The notes: a model not told the origin generated them from the sequence alone. A stretch of DNA of 64,000 bases from Cherax quadricarinatus (GCF_038502225.1 NC_091369.1:17225224-17289223), one strand, 5' to 3'; positions 1 to 10,050 are shown, counted from the first letter of the stretch. Numbers and translations are program-made.

Positions 1-692
1 CCAGTAACTGGGTTCTTGAATTCAACCCTACCAAATGCAAAGTCATGATGATCGGAGAAGGGCAAAGAAGACCGCAGACAGAGTATAGATTAGGTGGCCA
101 AGGGCTGCAAACCTCGCTCAAGGAGAAAGATCTTGAGGTGACCATAACACCGAGCATGTCTCCGGAGGCACACATCAACCAGATAACTATTGCAGCACAC
201 GGGCGCCTGGCAAACTTGAGAATAGCGTTCCGATACCTTAGTAAGGAATCGTTCAAGACACTACATACTGCATACTGGAGTATGCAGCACCAGTTTGGAA
301 CCCACACCTGGTCAAACATGTCAAAAAATTAGAAAAAGTGCAAAGGTTTGCAATAAGGCTAGTTCCGGAGCTCAGGGGTATGTCCTACGAAGAAAGGTTG
401 AGGGATATCGGACTGACGACATTGGAGGACAGGCGGGTAAGGGGAGACATGATAACGACATACAAAATACTGCATGGAATAGATAAGGTAGACAGAGACA
501 GGTTGTTCCGGAGAGGGGACTCAGAAACAAGAGGTCACAATTGGAAGCTGAAGACTCAGACGAGTCATAGGGATGTTAGGAAGTATTTCTTCAGTCATAG
601 AGTCGTCAGGAAGTGGAATAGCCAAACAAATGATGTAGTGGAGGCAGGAACCATACATAGCTTTAAGACGAGGTATGACAAAGCTCTGGAAG
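1..692 (+). pseudogene. LINE A (CR1-like) ORF2 C-terminal end, frameshifted, cut by window edge
   Basis: This is the C-terminal part of a non-LTR reverse transcriptase. It begins after the catalytic palm at 'LEFNPTKCKVM' and continues through the thumb and tail segments 'GEGQRRPQTEYRLGG', 'VPELRGMSYEERLR' and 'KVDRDRLF'. The same segments, intact, occur on the minus strand at 11979-13340, which makes the family assignment firm. The reading frame changes near 330: the usual 'YVRPILEYAAPVWNPH' block is garbled and the frame resumes at 338. The copy is therefore dead. It runs into a (GA)n tract at 693, and its 3' tail resumes at 1295 after a nested insertion. The upstream catalytic domains lie outside the window or are missing. 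Confidence 0.85.
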
Positions 693-771
693 CAGAGAGA
701 GAGGGAGAGAGAGAGAGAGAGCAGGAGAGAGAGAGAGAGAGAGAGCAGGAGAGAGAGAGAGAGAGGGAGCC
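693..771 (+). repeat. (GA)n microsatellite interrupted by GC
   Basis: Almost pure GA dinucleotides with periodic 'gc' interruptions follow the LINE A coding end. The tract continues as GA dinucleotides at 1281-1294, on the far side of the nested insertion, so it was one tract split by that insertion. Confidence 0.9.
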
Positions 772-1280
772 TGGACCCATCCTGGATAGATCTGTCATTT
801 CAGCAGAGCCTTCAACATAGGAGGGATGTGGGTGGCCTTACTGTTATGTACAAGGCCAATATTGTCAAAATACCACACTTGGATCCACTTCGAGGACAGC
901 GTGAAACAAGCTTTTATGCCACAAGACGGGCAGAAAGCAGCAACTTCACTCTGGCTGTACCCTTCTCCAGAACATCACTCCATCTGAGATCATACATACC
1001 CAGGATGACTCGAGTATGGAACACATTCGTACAGGATAATGATGTCAACGAGATAAAGTCAGTTGATCAAATGAAAATGCTGGCCCACAGATGGCTCCAA
1101 CTTCATCCTGTTTCCTACTTGTATGTCTCATAACAATAAAAATGCTTTCAAATGAGCTGATGTAGGTAACAGCTCTTAGCTTGCCAATAAAGTTAGAAAT
1201 CCTTAACCTGTAAATAGCTGTCAATAAAGCTAGGGATCCTTAACCTTGTCAAACCCTGTGTAAAAAAAAAAAAAAAAAAA
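772..1280 (+). mobile_element. RTE-like LINE 3' end with poly(A), nested in the (GA)n tract of LINE A
   Basis: An open frame from about 774 to 1133 encodes the C-terminal tail of another non-LTR reverse transcriptase. Its diagnostic blocks are 'SLQHRRDVGGLTVMYK', 'RRAESSNFTLAVPFSRTS' and 'SYIPRMTRVWNTFV', typical of the region after the palm in RTE-type and related LINEs. A stop at 1131-1133 is followed by a short 3' UTR and a 19-20 nt poly(A) at 1262-1281. GA repeats and the LINE A tail follow directly, so this 5'-truncated copy landed inside the microsatellite of LINE A. The clade is inferred from motif resemblance only. Confidence 0.75.
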
Positions 1281-1396
1281 AGAGAGAGAGAGAGGACCTA
1301 GTAGCCATCAGCGAAGAGGCGGGGCCAGGAGCTGAGTCTCGACCCCTGCAACTACAATTAGGTGAGTACAATTAGTTGAGTACACACACACACACA
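1281..1396 (+). mobile_element. LINE A 3' tail, resumed after nested insertion
   Basis: The segment carries the LINE A 3' signature: 'gcggggccaggagctgagtc', then 'cgacccctgcaactacaatt' and 'aggtgagtac', followed by a short (AC)n at 1383-1396. The same terminus appears in reverse complement at 9683, 10060, 11347, 11905 and 13423. It completes the copy that starts before position 1. Confidence 0.85.
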
Positions 1397-1840
1397 TTTT
1401 CTCAGAGGCAACTATTACCCCCTCCTTAACAAGTGTTATATGACACCGTTTTAGGACCATTTACCACGACAAAGAAGTGTCAAGTGTTTTTCCCCTGAAA
1501 AAACAAAGAGATAATAACAGCTTATATTTATTCATTGAGATAACTGAATGAAGGAGCTTTAAGCTGGAAGTGCATGTTGCCGTAGCTTGTAAGAAAGCTA
1601 TTGCCTATCTTACCTTCACAAGTTCTGACACACACATTGTTCTGTCATAAGAACAGCACCACTTAACTGATCATCACAGTCCAGCAATGGAAAACCAACG
1701 GCCGCTGCTTGGTGCCCTGTTTTCTCACCTTCACTATGTCCATTATACACAACCGTTTTTTTCCGCGTGTACGAATGTTCTCACGCACGCACACATGTGC
1801 TCATACGCATATACACACACACATTAACTCAAAAAGACAT
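1396..1840 (+). repeat. Dispersed repeat, inverted mate of 16575-17075
   Basis: About 430 bp without a credible gene. It matches the reverse complement of 16575-17075 along its length, in order: 'cagaggcaact', 'tgacaccgttttaggaccat', the block around 'gaaggagctttaagct', 'gctattgcctatctta', and a CA-rich end with 'tgttctcacgcacg'. The match is diverged with small indels, so both are old copies of one family or an old inverted duplication. No coding potential or terminal repeats are evident. Confidence 0.75.
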
Positions 1841-1864
1841 GCACACCACATACCCACACTACAT

Positions 1865-1937
1865 GTTTCCGTAGTGTAGTGGTTATCACGTGCGCTTCAC
1901 ACGCGCAAGGTCCCCGGTTCGATCCCGGGTGGAAACA
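1865..1937 (+). tRNA. tRNA-Val(CAC)
   Basis: A 73-nt cloverleaf is visible. The acceptor stem gtttccg/tggaaac has a G-U at the last pair. The A box is 'tagtgtagtgg'. The anticodon stem tgcgc/gcgca encloses loop ttcacac with anticodon CAC. The T stem cccgg/ccggg encloses loop ttcgatc, and the discriminator is A. It closely resembles animal tRNA-Val(CAC). Its flanks differ from those of the other six Val copies in the window. A LINE A 3' end starts a few bases downstream. Confidence 0.95.
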
Positions 1938-1944
1938 TTATTTA

Positions 1945-2200
1945 TCGGGGCCAGGAGCTATGAATCGAATCATGCAACCACAATTAGGTGAGTACACACA
2001 CACCTAACGACAATGGAGGACAGTAGAGATAGGTTGGGTGGTCATGATAATACCTAAAATATACAGAAGAATTGACAAGGTGGACTGGGACAGAATGTTT
2101 AATAGATGGGCAGCAGTAATGGGTCACAACTGGAAGTTGACAACTGAGATGAGTCCTAGGGAAGTTCGAAATGTTATGTAGTGGAGGTAAGAATTACTAA
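1945..2200 (+). mobile_element. LINE A fragments: 3' tail, then degenerate ORF2 C-terminus
   Basis: Positions 1945-2006 carry the LINE A terminus ('ggggccaggagct', 'aggtgagtac', short AC run). From 2008 to 2200 a second, heavily mutated piece reads like the C-terminal block of LINE A ORF2 ('NIQKN*QGG', 'GSQLEV'), with stops and frameshifts. It resembles 'TTLEDRR...IDKVD...HNWKLKT' in better copies. No function is left. Confidence 0.65.
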
Positions 2201-2214
2201 GGCATCACCAGCAT

Positions 2215-3945
2215 AACACTCACATAGATAAAGTCATTTTGGTGACAACAGATGCAATCTTCCCATCTGGTTGTCAGATACTGAGGAAAAACAGGGGGAA
2301 CAGAGGGGAAGGAGTTGCACTGCTCATCAAAAACCAATGGAATTTTTGAGGAGATGAAGGACTAGTCAGAAGAGAAGCAGGTGACTGCATTGTAGGAAAA
2401 CTTCTAACTGGGGGTCCAAAACTGATGACGGTAGAGATGTACAACCCACTACTGAACAGCAGGAGACCAAAACAAGAATGCTATGAGAATAAAAGAACGA
2501 CGGTGACCATACTAGCCGAGGTGACCAGAAGGGCTCACAAAAGCAAGGCAAAGTTACTCATCTTGGATATTTCAACCACAAAGAGAAAGATTGGTAAAAT
2601 CTGGAGCCACATGGGGGACCGGAGATGTGGACATCGAAGGTGCCGAGGGCTGTGCTGGAAAGCTTCATGTATCAACATGTTAGGGACACGCCCAGAGAAA
2701 GAGGAAATGATGAACCAGCAAGTTGGACCTCATTCACCTTCAGCAGTTCAGACATAGGGGAAATAACACACGAAACGCCACTCGACACTAGTGATCACGT
2801 GGGCTTGAGTTTCAAATACATAGAGTTAACAGCCAAGAGTGAGGTAGCACGAAAAGGACGGGAAAACCAAACTTCAGAAAAGGGAACTACAAATGTATGA
2901 GGCAACTCCTGAATGAGGAACACTGAGTAAGAGACATTGAGGAGGTAAACACAATAATGGAACACGTAACTGTAAATTGCAGGAAAGTGGAGAAGTTCGT
3001 GTCAAGGAGCACCAGAAACAATAAGAAGATCAAAGTGAGCCCATGGTTAACCCGAAGGTGTGGAGAGGCCAAAGTCAAATGTGCTAGAGCATGGAAAAAG
3101 AATAGAAGGCAGTAGACTTGGGAAAACAGGGAGCTTAGCAGAAGAGCCAGAAATAAATATGCATGGATGAAAAGAGAAGTCCATCACAATACGAGAATGA
3201 CATATCATCAAAGGCCAGATCTGACCCGTCGTTGTTATACAGTAACATTAGGAGGGGAAGCAACAGTCAACTACCAGGAGATCAGGCTGAGGAACAAAGG
3301 AAGGGAGCTCACAGGGAGAGACAAGGAATGGACTCATACATGACAACCCGCTTCAGATAAGGAAAGTCCTGCATCATAAGCCTACTGGAGTTCTACGATA
3401 ACCTAACTGAACTAAGATAGGATATAGAGGGAAGGTAGGCTGCATCTTCTTGGATTGTAAGAAAGCTTTCAATATCGTTGTGCACAAGATATTAGTGCAA
3501 AAGCTAGAGTATCTGACACGAATAAAAGAAAAGGCTTTGCAATGGATCAGAGAATACCTAAAAGGAAGGAAACAACGAGTGATGGTTACGTGTCAGAGCG
3601 GGTGCCTGTGACGAGCGGAGTTCCACGAGGATTACTCCTAGAGCTGTTGTTGTTTCTGGTATATGTGAGTGACATGAAGGAAGGGATAGAGTCAGTGGTT
3701 CTCCCTGCGGAGACTTTAAATGGATGTAGATCAAGTGGGAATACAAACTGATCTGGACTAAAACTGTCTCCTGGAATTTAACCCCACCGAAACCAAAGTC
3801 TTGAAGATTAGGGAAGGACAAAGAAGACCGCCGACGAAGTTCGGCCTAGGAGGTCAAAGGATGCAAAGCTCACTCAAGGAAAAGGATCTTGGGGTGAGCA
3901 TTATTCCAAGCAGGTCTCCTGAGGAGCACATCAATCAAAATTTGA
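2215..3945 (+). pseudogene. Degenerate LINE A ORF2 (endonuclease to RT palm)
   Basis: In all three plus frames in turn, this stretch resembles the endonuclease-to-RT part of LINE A as seen in the better copy at 13423-16483. Correspondences include 'VEMYNPLLNSRRPKQE' (compare 'GVMYNPPQNCRRPREE'), 'RGNDEPASWTSFTFSSSD', 'RNKYAWMKREVHHN', 'RIPKRKETTSDGYV' and 'VTSGVPRG...FLVYVSDM'. Stops and frameshifts are frequent, the catalytic A(D)D is lost ('SVVLPAETLN'), and the copy stops near 3945 where a different LINE begins. Confidence 0.7.
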
Positions 3946-4723
3946 TACATCTCATCCCCTAGTTCTCCGTATCCAACTTTGGCTACGCCGTATCTCTACC
4001 AAACATAAAGATATTGTTTTTTGTTGGGTCCCTGGTCATGTCGACGTACAGGGCAATGAACAGGCAGACACTGCTGCGCGGTCAGCAGTGTCTGGACTAT
4101 TTTGCTGCAATAGCTACCCACCTTCGCACCCGTTGGCAACAACGTTGGTCAACTCTGCTCGGTAACAAACTTCATTCTATTAAACCGGGCATAGGTTACT
4201 GGCCGTCTTCTTGTCATCAGTGCCGAGATTGGGAGACCACTCTCTCCCGCCTTCGCATTGGCCACACTCGTCTTACTCATGGGTATCTCATGGAGAGGCA
4301 CCCTGTTCCTCTCTGTGAGCAGTGTCAAGTTCCAGTATCGATTAGCCACATTCTGTTAGACTGCCCTCTCTATCAACGAGCACGCAGAATTTACCTCCAA
4401 CGTCGTCTTCGTTCTACTACTCTCTCTTTACCTTCCCTTCTTGCTGATGGACCCTCCTTTAATCCTGACTCTCTCATTGACTTCTTGACAACGACTGATT
4501 TACTCCACAAACTCTGATTATACTTTTCGCACTCCCCTCAGCCCTTTCTAGTTCAGTCTCTTGCTGCCCTTTACCCTTTCACCATCCACTACCCCGCTGT
4601 TATCCGTAACCTATTACTCATCCATCTCCCTTATGCCACCTGATGCCCTCGCTTCCTTCCTGCCCTGCAGCGTTGTATAGCCCTTGTGGCTTAGCACTTC
4701 TTTTTGATTATAATAATAATAAT
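3946..4723 (+). mobile_element. LINE B (I-group, RNase H-bearing) 3' fragment
   Basis: This 5'-truncated LINE end starts inside an RNase H domain: 'DIVFCWVPGHVDVQGNEQAD' is the C-terminal RNase H block with its His and Asp. After one frameshift near 4090-4110 the frame at about 4110-4517 encodes the zinc-finger-like tail of I-group elements (R1/I/Nimb type): 'LSRLRIGHTRLTHGYLM', 'PLCEQCQ' and 'SHILLDCPLY'. It ends 'gcccttgtggcttagc' followed by (ATA/AAT)n. The same terminus, as a separate insertion, interrupts the tRNA-Val gene at 5704-5959. Confidence 0.8.
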
Positions 4724-4739
4724 GCAACAGACCATCAAT

Positions 4740-5700
4740 CTACGACCTTTGACCTTATTATTAATGCTGTCAGAGTAGTTGAGAAAACGAGTAAAAAATT
4801 CTATTAGGATTACTGATATAGTTTCATCAGATTGATCTCATATTTGACAACGTTTAAGTTCTGGTTAAATTGATCTTAGGAAAAGAAGGGGGATGATCTA
4901 CAGCTCCTGTCCCTCATCAGTATTCGGTTTTTTTTTTAAGGCTGTTGAACTAGTGCTTTTAGTTTTTTTAAGGCATTTATCTCCTGCTCCTGGATCACGA
5001 GGGGTAGAGGGAGGGCTGAGTTATAGCTACCTTTTCTTGGGAGAATTTAACTGGGGTTCCTTTGCTGGTCGAGGGTTACAAGAAGCAGTAAGATGGCAGT
5101 TACAAGTCCTATCATTAGCGTTGAGAACACATCTTGTTTAAAAAAAAATCAACTTTCAATTCATAATCATTCTTAAACAATATGCATAAATCTATAATTT
5201 ATCTTATACTGTTTAACTTTGTCACGGTAAAGACGTTTTTATAGTTTTAATTCTAATTCGGGAATAATTATTTTACCTAAAGTTATTACCTATATTTTTT
5301 TCACAACTTAACTAAAAATCGAAGCAATATTCCAGTACATTCAACAATTACCTCGTTATGTCTAATATGCATCAGTATTATTATGATATTCACAATATAT
5401 GACAAACTTAGCGAATATTGAAACTTAACGAAATAAAAGCAATAAAAGATCCTTCGAATTAAGCCGTAATACCATAATTTTTTTGATATAAAAGTTTTTC
5501 TAAATAGGCAGTGTTAACTAACTCGAAACAATTGAAACATTTATCCAAGGTATATTATATTTTTATCAATTTATAATTCCGTTATAATTCATAATAATGT
5601 GCGTCTTATTATATTATGACCAACTCAGTACAACTGCCACAAAGAAAGGATGGAGTTGTTTTATCACAGAACTCGTAATTCACAAAATCTTGAATATAAA
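4740..5700. repeat. tRNA-Val module flank (paralogous to 42720-43730)
   Basis: No gene is seen. The stretch is AT-rich and matches 42720-43730 in order: the block around 'tcacatttgataa', 'ctgagttatagctac', 'gagggttacaagaagcagta', 'caactttcaattc', and the 'cttattatattatgacc' region before the tRNA. The two are diverged copies of one duplicated module carrying a minus-strand tRNA-Val. Confidence 0.7.
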
Positions 5701-5703
5701 CAA

Positions 5704-5959
5704 TGTTTCCACCCGGGATCGAACCGGGGACCTTGCACGTGTGAGGCGTGCATGATAACCACTACACTATGGATTATTATTATAATAAAAAAGAAGCGCT
5801 AAGCCACAAGGGCTATATAGTGCTGCAGGGCAGGAAGGAAGCGAGGGCATCAGGTGGCAAAAGGGAGATGGATGAGTAATAGGTTACGGAGAACAGCGGG
5901 GCAGTGGATGGTGAAAGGGTCAAGGGCAGCAAGAGACTGAGCTACTACACTATGGAAAC
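5704..5959 (-). pseudogene. tRNA-Val(CAC) gene split by a LINE insertion
   Basis: The 3' part of a tRNA-Val occupies 5704-5772 on the minus strand, with T arm 'ggttcgatcccggg' and CAC loop. The first six acceptor bases (gtttcc) are completed only at 5954-5959, after a 171-bp insertion. The 12-bp sequence actacactatgg stands at both edges (5761-5772 and 5944-5955) as a target-site duplication. The anticodon stem also carries substitutions (cacgc facing gtgca) that break two pairs present in the intact copies. The gene had probably begun to decay or was already free to do so. Confidence 0.9.
5773..5943 (-). mobile_element. LINE B 3' end inserted in tRNA-Val
   Basis: The reverse complement reads from 'cagtctcttgctgccctt' to 'cccttgtggcttagcgcttc' and an (ATT/ATA)n tail. 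It matches the 3' UTR of LINE B at 4550-4723 almost throughout. It is severely 5'-truncated (171 bp) and flanked by the 12-bp duplication actacactatgg, as expected of target-primed reverse transcription. Confidence 0.9.
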
Positions 5960-6480
5960 ATTCATTTTTTAGCGCAAAATGTAAGGTATGTGAAAATTTT
6001 CTAGCTTGAAGGCCTTTATTCTTTTTTTTATTTATTCTTGAGAATATAATAATCTACAGTAAAAACATACTGATAAGTAAAGTTAATATGGTGAATTAAA
6101 TATGAAGTTTGATATCTAAGGCACGGAGCAGCTGAAGCTCCAGGTTGTAACGCCATTCTGGATGATTCGGATCTTAACTTGTTGTGTGCTCGTATACACT
6201 TACGAAGCTGTGCAGCACTAACAGTACGCTGATAATGCCAGCTGAACCTGCGATTCGCCAGCAGCTCTGAAGAGATAATGTGCAAGTTTTGTAAAGTAAA
6301 CACTGTCACCAAAAGCTTAATATGCACAGCAGTACTTTATACAAACCATTGCCCTTTGGTGATACGCTCAACTTGCAGCTGGTAACTAGGAGATGTCAAA
6401 CAACGTAACATACTTCTTTCCTAAAGTCTACTGTGAAATCTCTTGTTCATTGCCTTCCCTATATTTTCAGTCAAAATCTT
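5960..6480. other. Module flank and unassigned sequence
   Basis: Up to about 6100 the sequence follows the tRNA-Val module ('gtatgtgaaaattt', 'aagtaaagttaatat'). On the minus strand, 6028-6327 is an open frame of 99 codons ('ELLANRRFSWHYQRTVSAAQ', 'RKCIRAHNKLRSES'). I do not recognise it, and it has no partner elsewhere in the window. It may be chance or a remnant. Nothing else is supported. Confidence 0.3.
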
Positions 6481-6481
6481 T

Positions 6482-6530
6482 AAAACCTCTCTCCGTTCCT
6501 TAGACATCAAACTTTATTTTCAATGGATTA
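6482..6530 (+). mobile_element. Short PLE-2 fragment
   Basis: The bases around 'ctctctccgttccttagaca' followed by 'tcaaactttattttca' match the segment of the second Penelope-like family at 55343-55375 (protein 'SLRSLDIKLTF'). Only about 45 bp are recognisable. Confidence 0.6.
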
Positions 6531-6547
6531 ATACCTTATTTAGTAGT

Positions 6548-7385
6548 TTAGTTCGTAATCTCCCTCCTGCTACTGATGTTTCCTGACCTAGGGTTAAACT
6601 CCAGGAGCCATTTGTCGGACCATACTTGTAGTTTGTCCAGATCACCTTGTAATCTTAACTGATCCTCTCCCACTTGTATTCTCATCAGTTTCACATCATC
6701 AGCGAACAGTGACACTTCTGAATCTATTCCTTCCACCATGTCATTCATGTATACAAGAAACAGCACCGGGCCTAGGACTGACCCTTGTGGAACCCCACTC
6801 GACACATTCGCCCACTCCGACACTTCAGCACGTACCAACACACGTTGTTTCCTTCCTGTCAGGTATTCCCTTATCAATTGCAGTACTTTCCCCTTCTTCC
6901 ATACTTCAGGTAGTTGCCCAGTTTCAAGGGAAGTGTTGAAGATTTTGGTTAGTGGCACACGTAGCGTCCTTGCTTCCTCTCTAAGGACCCACAGAGAGAT
7001 GTTGTCCTGTCCCACCGCCTTTGAGGTATCAAGGTCATTTAGGGGCTTCTCCACCTCCTCAGTTGTGTGTAATTCATCCAACACTTGTTAGCATATCCTT
7101 TGTTGATGTACCCCTCTGTTTTGTCTTCCTGTTATCCCTTCAGTCTCCACTGTAAATACTTCCTGAAATCGCATGTTGAGCTCCTCACATACCTCCTGGT
7201 TGTTTCTTGTGAGCTCTCCATCTTCTTTTCTCAGCCTGATTACCTGGTCCTTGACTGTTGTCTTCCTCCCAATGTGGATGTAGAGTAGTTTTGGGTCAGA
7301 CTTGACTTTTGATACTATGTCATTTTCATACTGCCGATGCGCCTCCCTCCTTATCTGTTCATACTCGTTTCTGGCTCGTGGGTTA
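6548..7385 (-). pseudogene. LINE A ORF2 fragment with internal deletion of the RT fingers
   Basis: Read from 7385 downward, the copy carries the pre-RT linker ('ARNEYEQIRREAHRQYENDI', with frameshifts) and the block 'LNDLDTSKAVGQDNIS...TGQLPEVWK'. It then jumps directly to 'LQLIREYLTGRKQRVLVR...SGVPQGSVLGPVLF...FADDVKL'. The better copy at 11979-13340 has about 120 residues between these points, so the RT N-terminal motifs were deleted in frame. The result is an open 178-codon frame (6548-7084) that keeps F-A-D-D but cannot be a functional polymerase. Upstream it is fused to an ORF1 tail at 7386. Confidence 0.8.
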
Positions 7386-7835
7386 TGGGGAGCAGGTGCC
7401 CTGGCAAGGGCCTATAGGGGGGTTGGTGTGGGGGTGAGGTCTGTGGTGTGGGGTGTGGGGGCAGACGGCCTATGGGGATTTTCAGTGGGGGTGGTGGTGA
7501 GGGGATGGGGGAGAGGGCCTATGGGGGTTACAGTGGGGGAGGAGGTTGTGGTGAGGGGGATGAGGGAAGAGGGTACAGTGTGTGGGTTGCTATGGGTTAC
7601 TGTGAGGGTGGGGTTTGTGGTGAGGGAGATTGGGGATGGGGGATGGGGGAGAGGGTACATTGTGTAGATCACTGTGGGTTTCTGTGGGGGTGGGGTTAGA
7701 GCTGAGGGGGATGTGCAGGTTACTGAGGGTTACTATGGGGGTGGGGTTTATGCAGAGGGGGATGTGTGGGTTACTGTGGGTTTCTGTGGGGGTGGGGTTT
7801 GCACTAAGGGGGATGGAGTCAGAGGGTAGAGTGGG
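7386..7835. repeat. G-rich minisatellite encoding a Pro/Thr-rich ORF1 tail (minus strand)
   Basis: Imperfect repeats of 'gggttactgtgggggtgggg' type carry dozens of G runs on the plus strand, so G-quadruplex formation is plausible. On the minus strand the region reads as Pro/Thr/Ser-rich sequence ('PHTVPSSLIPLTTT', 'PSAPTPHTTDLTPTPTPL') with a few stops. It lies between ORF1 (7835-8889) and the truncated ORF2. It is best read as the low-complexity C-terminus of LINE A ORF1, expanded by slippage. Confidence 0.6.
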
Positions 7836-8889
7836 TGGGTTTTGGGTTAGGTCGTTTGATTGCTTTGGGATTGCCATGGTTGTGTTCCTTCTGTGGGTGG
7901 TACTGGAGGGGGTTGTGTTTGTTCTTCCATGCGGGCCTGATTTCTCCTGCTCTCCACCTTCCTTGCCTCCCATTCCTCCTTGCGATGTTGCACCCTCTCT
8001 TTCAGTGTCATCCTTTCTTCTTGTGTTCTGTCTCGGTCGAGGTACACACTTCGGAATGCCTGATTGTCCTTAGGTGTGCTTTCTCTTGCAAAATCCGGTT
8101 TCAAGCTGACTCTGCCTTAAAAATCACTTTGACTGGACACTTTTTCCCCCTCTCAAACCACCAAATTCTCCGAAAATTTGTCAACTGGGTCATGTTGTCC
8201 TCTCCTATTGCTTTCATGATGCTTTCAATCATTTGTTTCTCTTCCTGTTTCCTTGCCTCATAAGTTTCACCATCTACTTCTTGGAGCTCATGGACAAAAA
8301 CAGCCCTGTCCCTTCCATCCCCCCACTGTGCTTCCCTGAGCATCCTCTGATTCAAATTAATTCCTGCCATTGATGCATTGCTTCTTACTATCTCTTTCCT
8401 ATCCAGTGTCCCTGTGCTTATCTGTTCCTGGACATGGCAGTTGTCTGTTAGAGTCTTAGCTCCTTCATTGACTTTAGTCCCCTCAATAGTTCTTGATGTT
8501 CTTCCTGCCTTTTCCCAGGCCCCCCTTGGGTCTGATGGAGTCATCGCGTACTGTATATCTCCTTTGTCCACTACTGTCCCCTCATCGGTGACTGATGTAG
8601 TAGCTCTTTGTGCCATGGTTGTACTGTCCTGTGCTTCTTTAAGCTGTTTCAGACTCTTTAGTTCTTCTACTAAGCTCTGTATCTTAGCTTCAGCTGCTGT
8701 GATTTGTAATTCCCATTTCCTGCTCTTCACAGCTATTTTCTCTTCCATTTTCTTGCTGATCTCTTCCGGCCTCTTCCCACACTCCTCCTCTCTTCGCATG
8801 AGCTCTGCCTCCCAGTCCTCTCTCCCAGGTCCATCACTCACTTCATCCACCATTCCTCTGGTTCTCCATCCAGCTTTTTGGTGTCTCAT
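7835..8889 (-). pseudogene. LINE A ORF1-like protein (coiled coil plus RNA-binding-like domain), frameshifted
   Basis: From 8889 downward a 262-codon frame has a charged helical N-terminus ('REEECGKRPEEISKKMEEK', 'EAKIQSLVEELKSLKQLKEA') predicted as a coiled coil over residues 30-90. A Ser/Thr-rich linker follows, then 'VFVHELQEVDGETYEARKQE...FRRIWWFERGKKCPVKVIF'. That last part resembles the nucleic-acid-binding domain of LINE ORF1 proteins. It stops at 8101 and continues in another frame ('SVYLDRDRTQEERMTLKERV', to 7847), so one frameshift separates the halves. Its position upstream of ORF2 on the same strand supports the ORF1 call. Domain identity is by resemblance. Confidence 0.65.
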
Positions 8890-9620
8890 GTTTCTTTTTC
8901 ACAGAAGGAAGAGCTTATGCCAAGAGTGCTGTGGTGGGGGTTGTTTGTTGTGGGGCGGGGGGGGGGGTGTTTGTTGTGGGGAGAAGGGAGGCGGCGACAG
9001 GGAGGGGAAAAGGATAGTGAGCTGGAGGGGGAACAGCAGCAGGGAAGAAGAGAGATGGGCTAAGACTTAGGGGGGGGACAGTGGAAAGAGCAATGGGGGA
9101 TGGAGGGGAGTAGAAGGAGTAGGGAGGATGAGAAAGAAGATGAAGAGGGAGAGAAAGTGGGAGAAAGAGAGATAGGGAGTGTGGTTGAGTGTGAGTTAGA
9201 AAGAGAGGGGGAAGGGAGAGTAAGAGCATGTGGAGCATGTGAGTTGGGGAAGATCAGCCTTTAGTGTGCTTTCAGGCCTCGGAGGAGAGGGGAGAGGGAG
9301 GAGGAGAATGGAGGGTAGGTGGGGGAAGATGGAGGAGGTATAAGAGGAGGACCAGGAGAAGGAAGGGAGGGAAAAAGAGAGGGAGGGAGGAAAAGAGAGA
9401 GGTAGGGGAGGTAGGTAGGGAGGAAGGGGGGAGGTGGAGGGAAGATGCAGGAGGTATAGGAGGAGGAGGAAGGAGGGAAAGAGAGAGGTAGGGGAGGTTG
9501 GTAGGGAGGGGAAGTGGGGGGAAGATGGAGGAGGTATAGGAGGAGGAGCAGCAGGAGGAGGAAGGGAGGGATAGAGAGAGGAAGGGCGGGAAAGAGAGAG
9601 GTGGGGGAGGTACAAGGAGA
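8890..9620. repeat. Polypurine tract, about 700 bp
   Basis: The plus strand is overwhelmingly G and A (motifs such as 'aggaggaggaagg', 'gagagaggtagggg') with repeated blocks around 'gggaagatggaggaggtata' at about 9324, 9436 and 9520. Apparent open frames on both strands (Ser/Pro/Leu-rich on minus, Gly/Arg/Glu-rich on plus) are by-products of composition. It lies upstream of LINE A ORF1 and may be that element's 5' UTR or an independent expansion. Confidence 0.8.
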
Positions 9621-9682
9621 GTGTGAACTGTGGGTATGTGTGGGTATGAGTGGGTATGTGAGACGTGTCCGTTATGGAAGGG

Positions 9683-10050
9683 TACTCACCTATTTGTGGT
9701 TGCAGGGGTCGAGTCTTAGCTCCTGGCCCCGCCTCTTCACCGGTTGCTACTGGGCCCTCTCTCTCCCCGCTCCATGAGCTTTATCAAACCTCGTCTTAAA
9801 ACTGTGTATGGTTCCTGCCTCCACTACGTCATTTTCTAGGCTATTCCACTGCCTTACAACTCTATGACTGAAGAAATACTTCCTAATATCTCTCTGACTC
9901 ATTTGTGTCTTCAACTTCCAATTGTGGCCTCTTGTTTCTGTGTCCCCTCCCTGGAACATCCTGTCTTTGTCCACCTTGTCTATTCCATGCAGTATTTTAT
10001 ATGTCGTTATCATGTCTCCCCTGACCCTCCTGTCCTCCAGTGTCGTGTGT
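9683..10050 (-). mobile_element. LINE A 3' end copy (5'-truncated)
   Basis: The minus strand encodes the last 88 codons of LINE A ORF2 (9747-10013: 'MITTYKILHGIDKVDKDRMF', 'RDIRKYFFSHRVVRQWNSLE', ending 'KAHGAGRERAQ') and then the standard 3' tail ending in ggtgagtac. It starts at about 10048 and is followed at once by another truncated copy on the same strand. Confidence 0.9.

Noticed and set aside
9196..9615. Ser/Pro/Leu-rich frame on minus and Gly/Arg/Glu-rich frames on plus
   Set aside because: They are by-products of a polypurine tract: low complexity and no conserved pattern.
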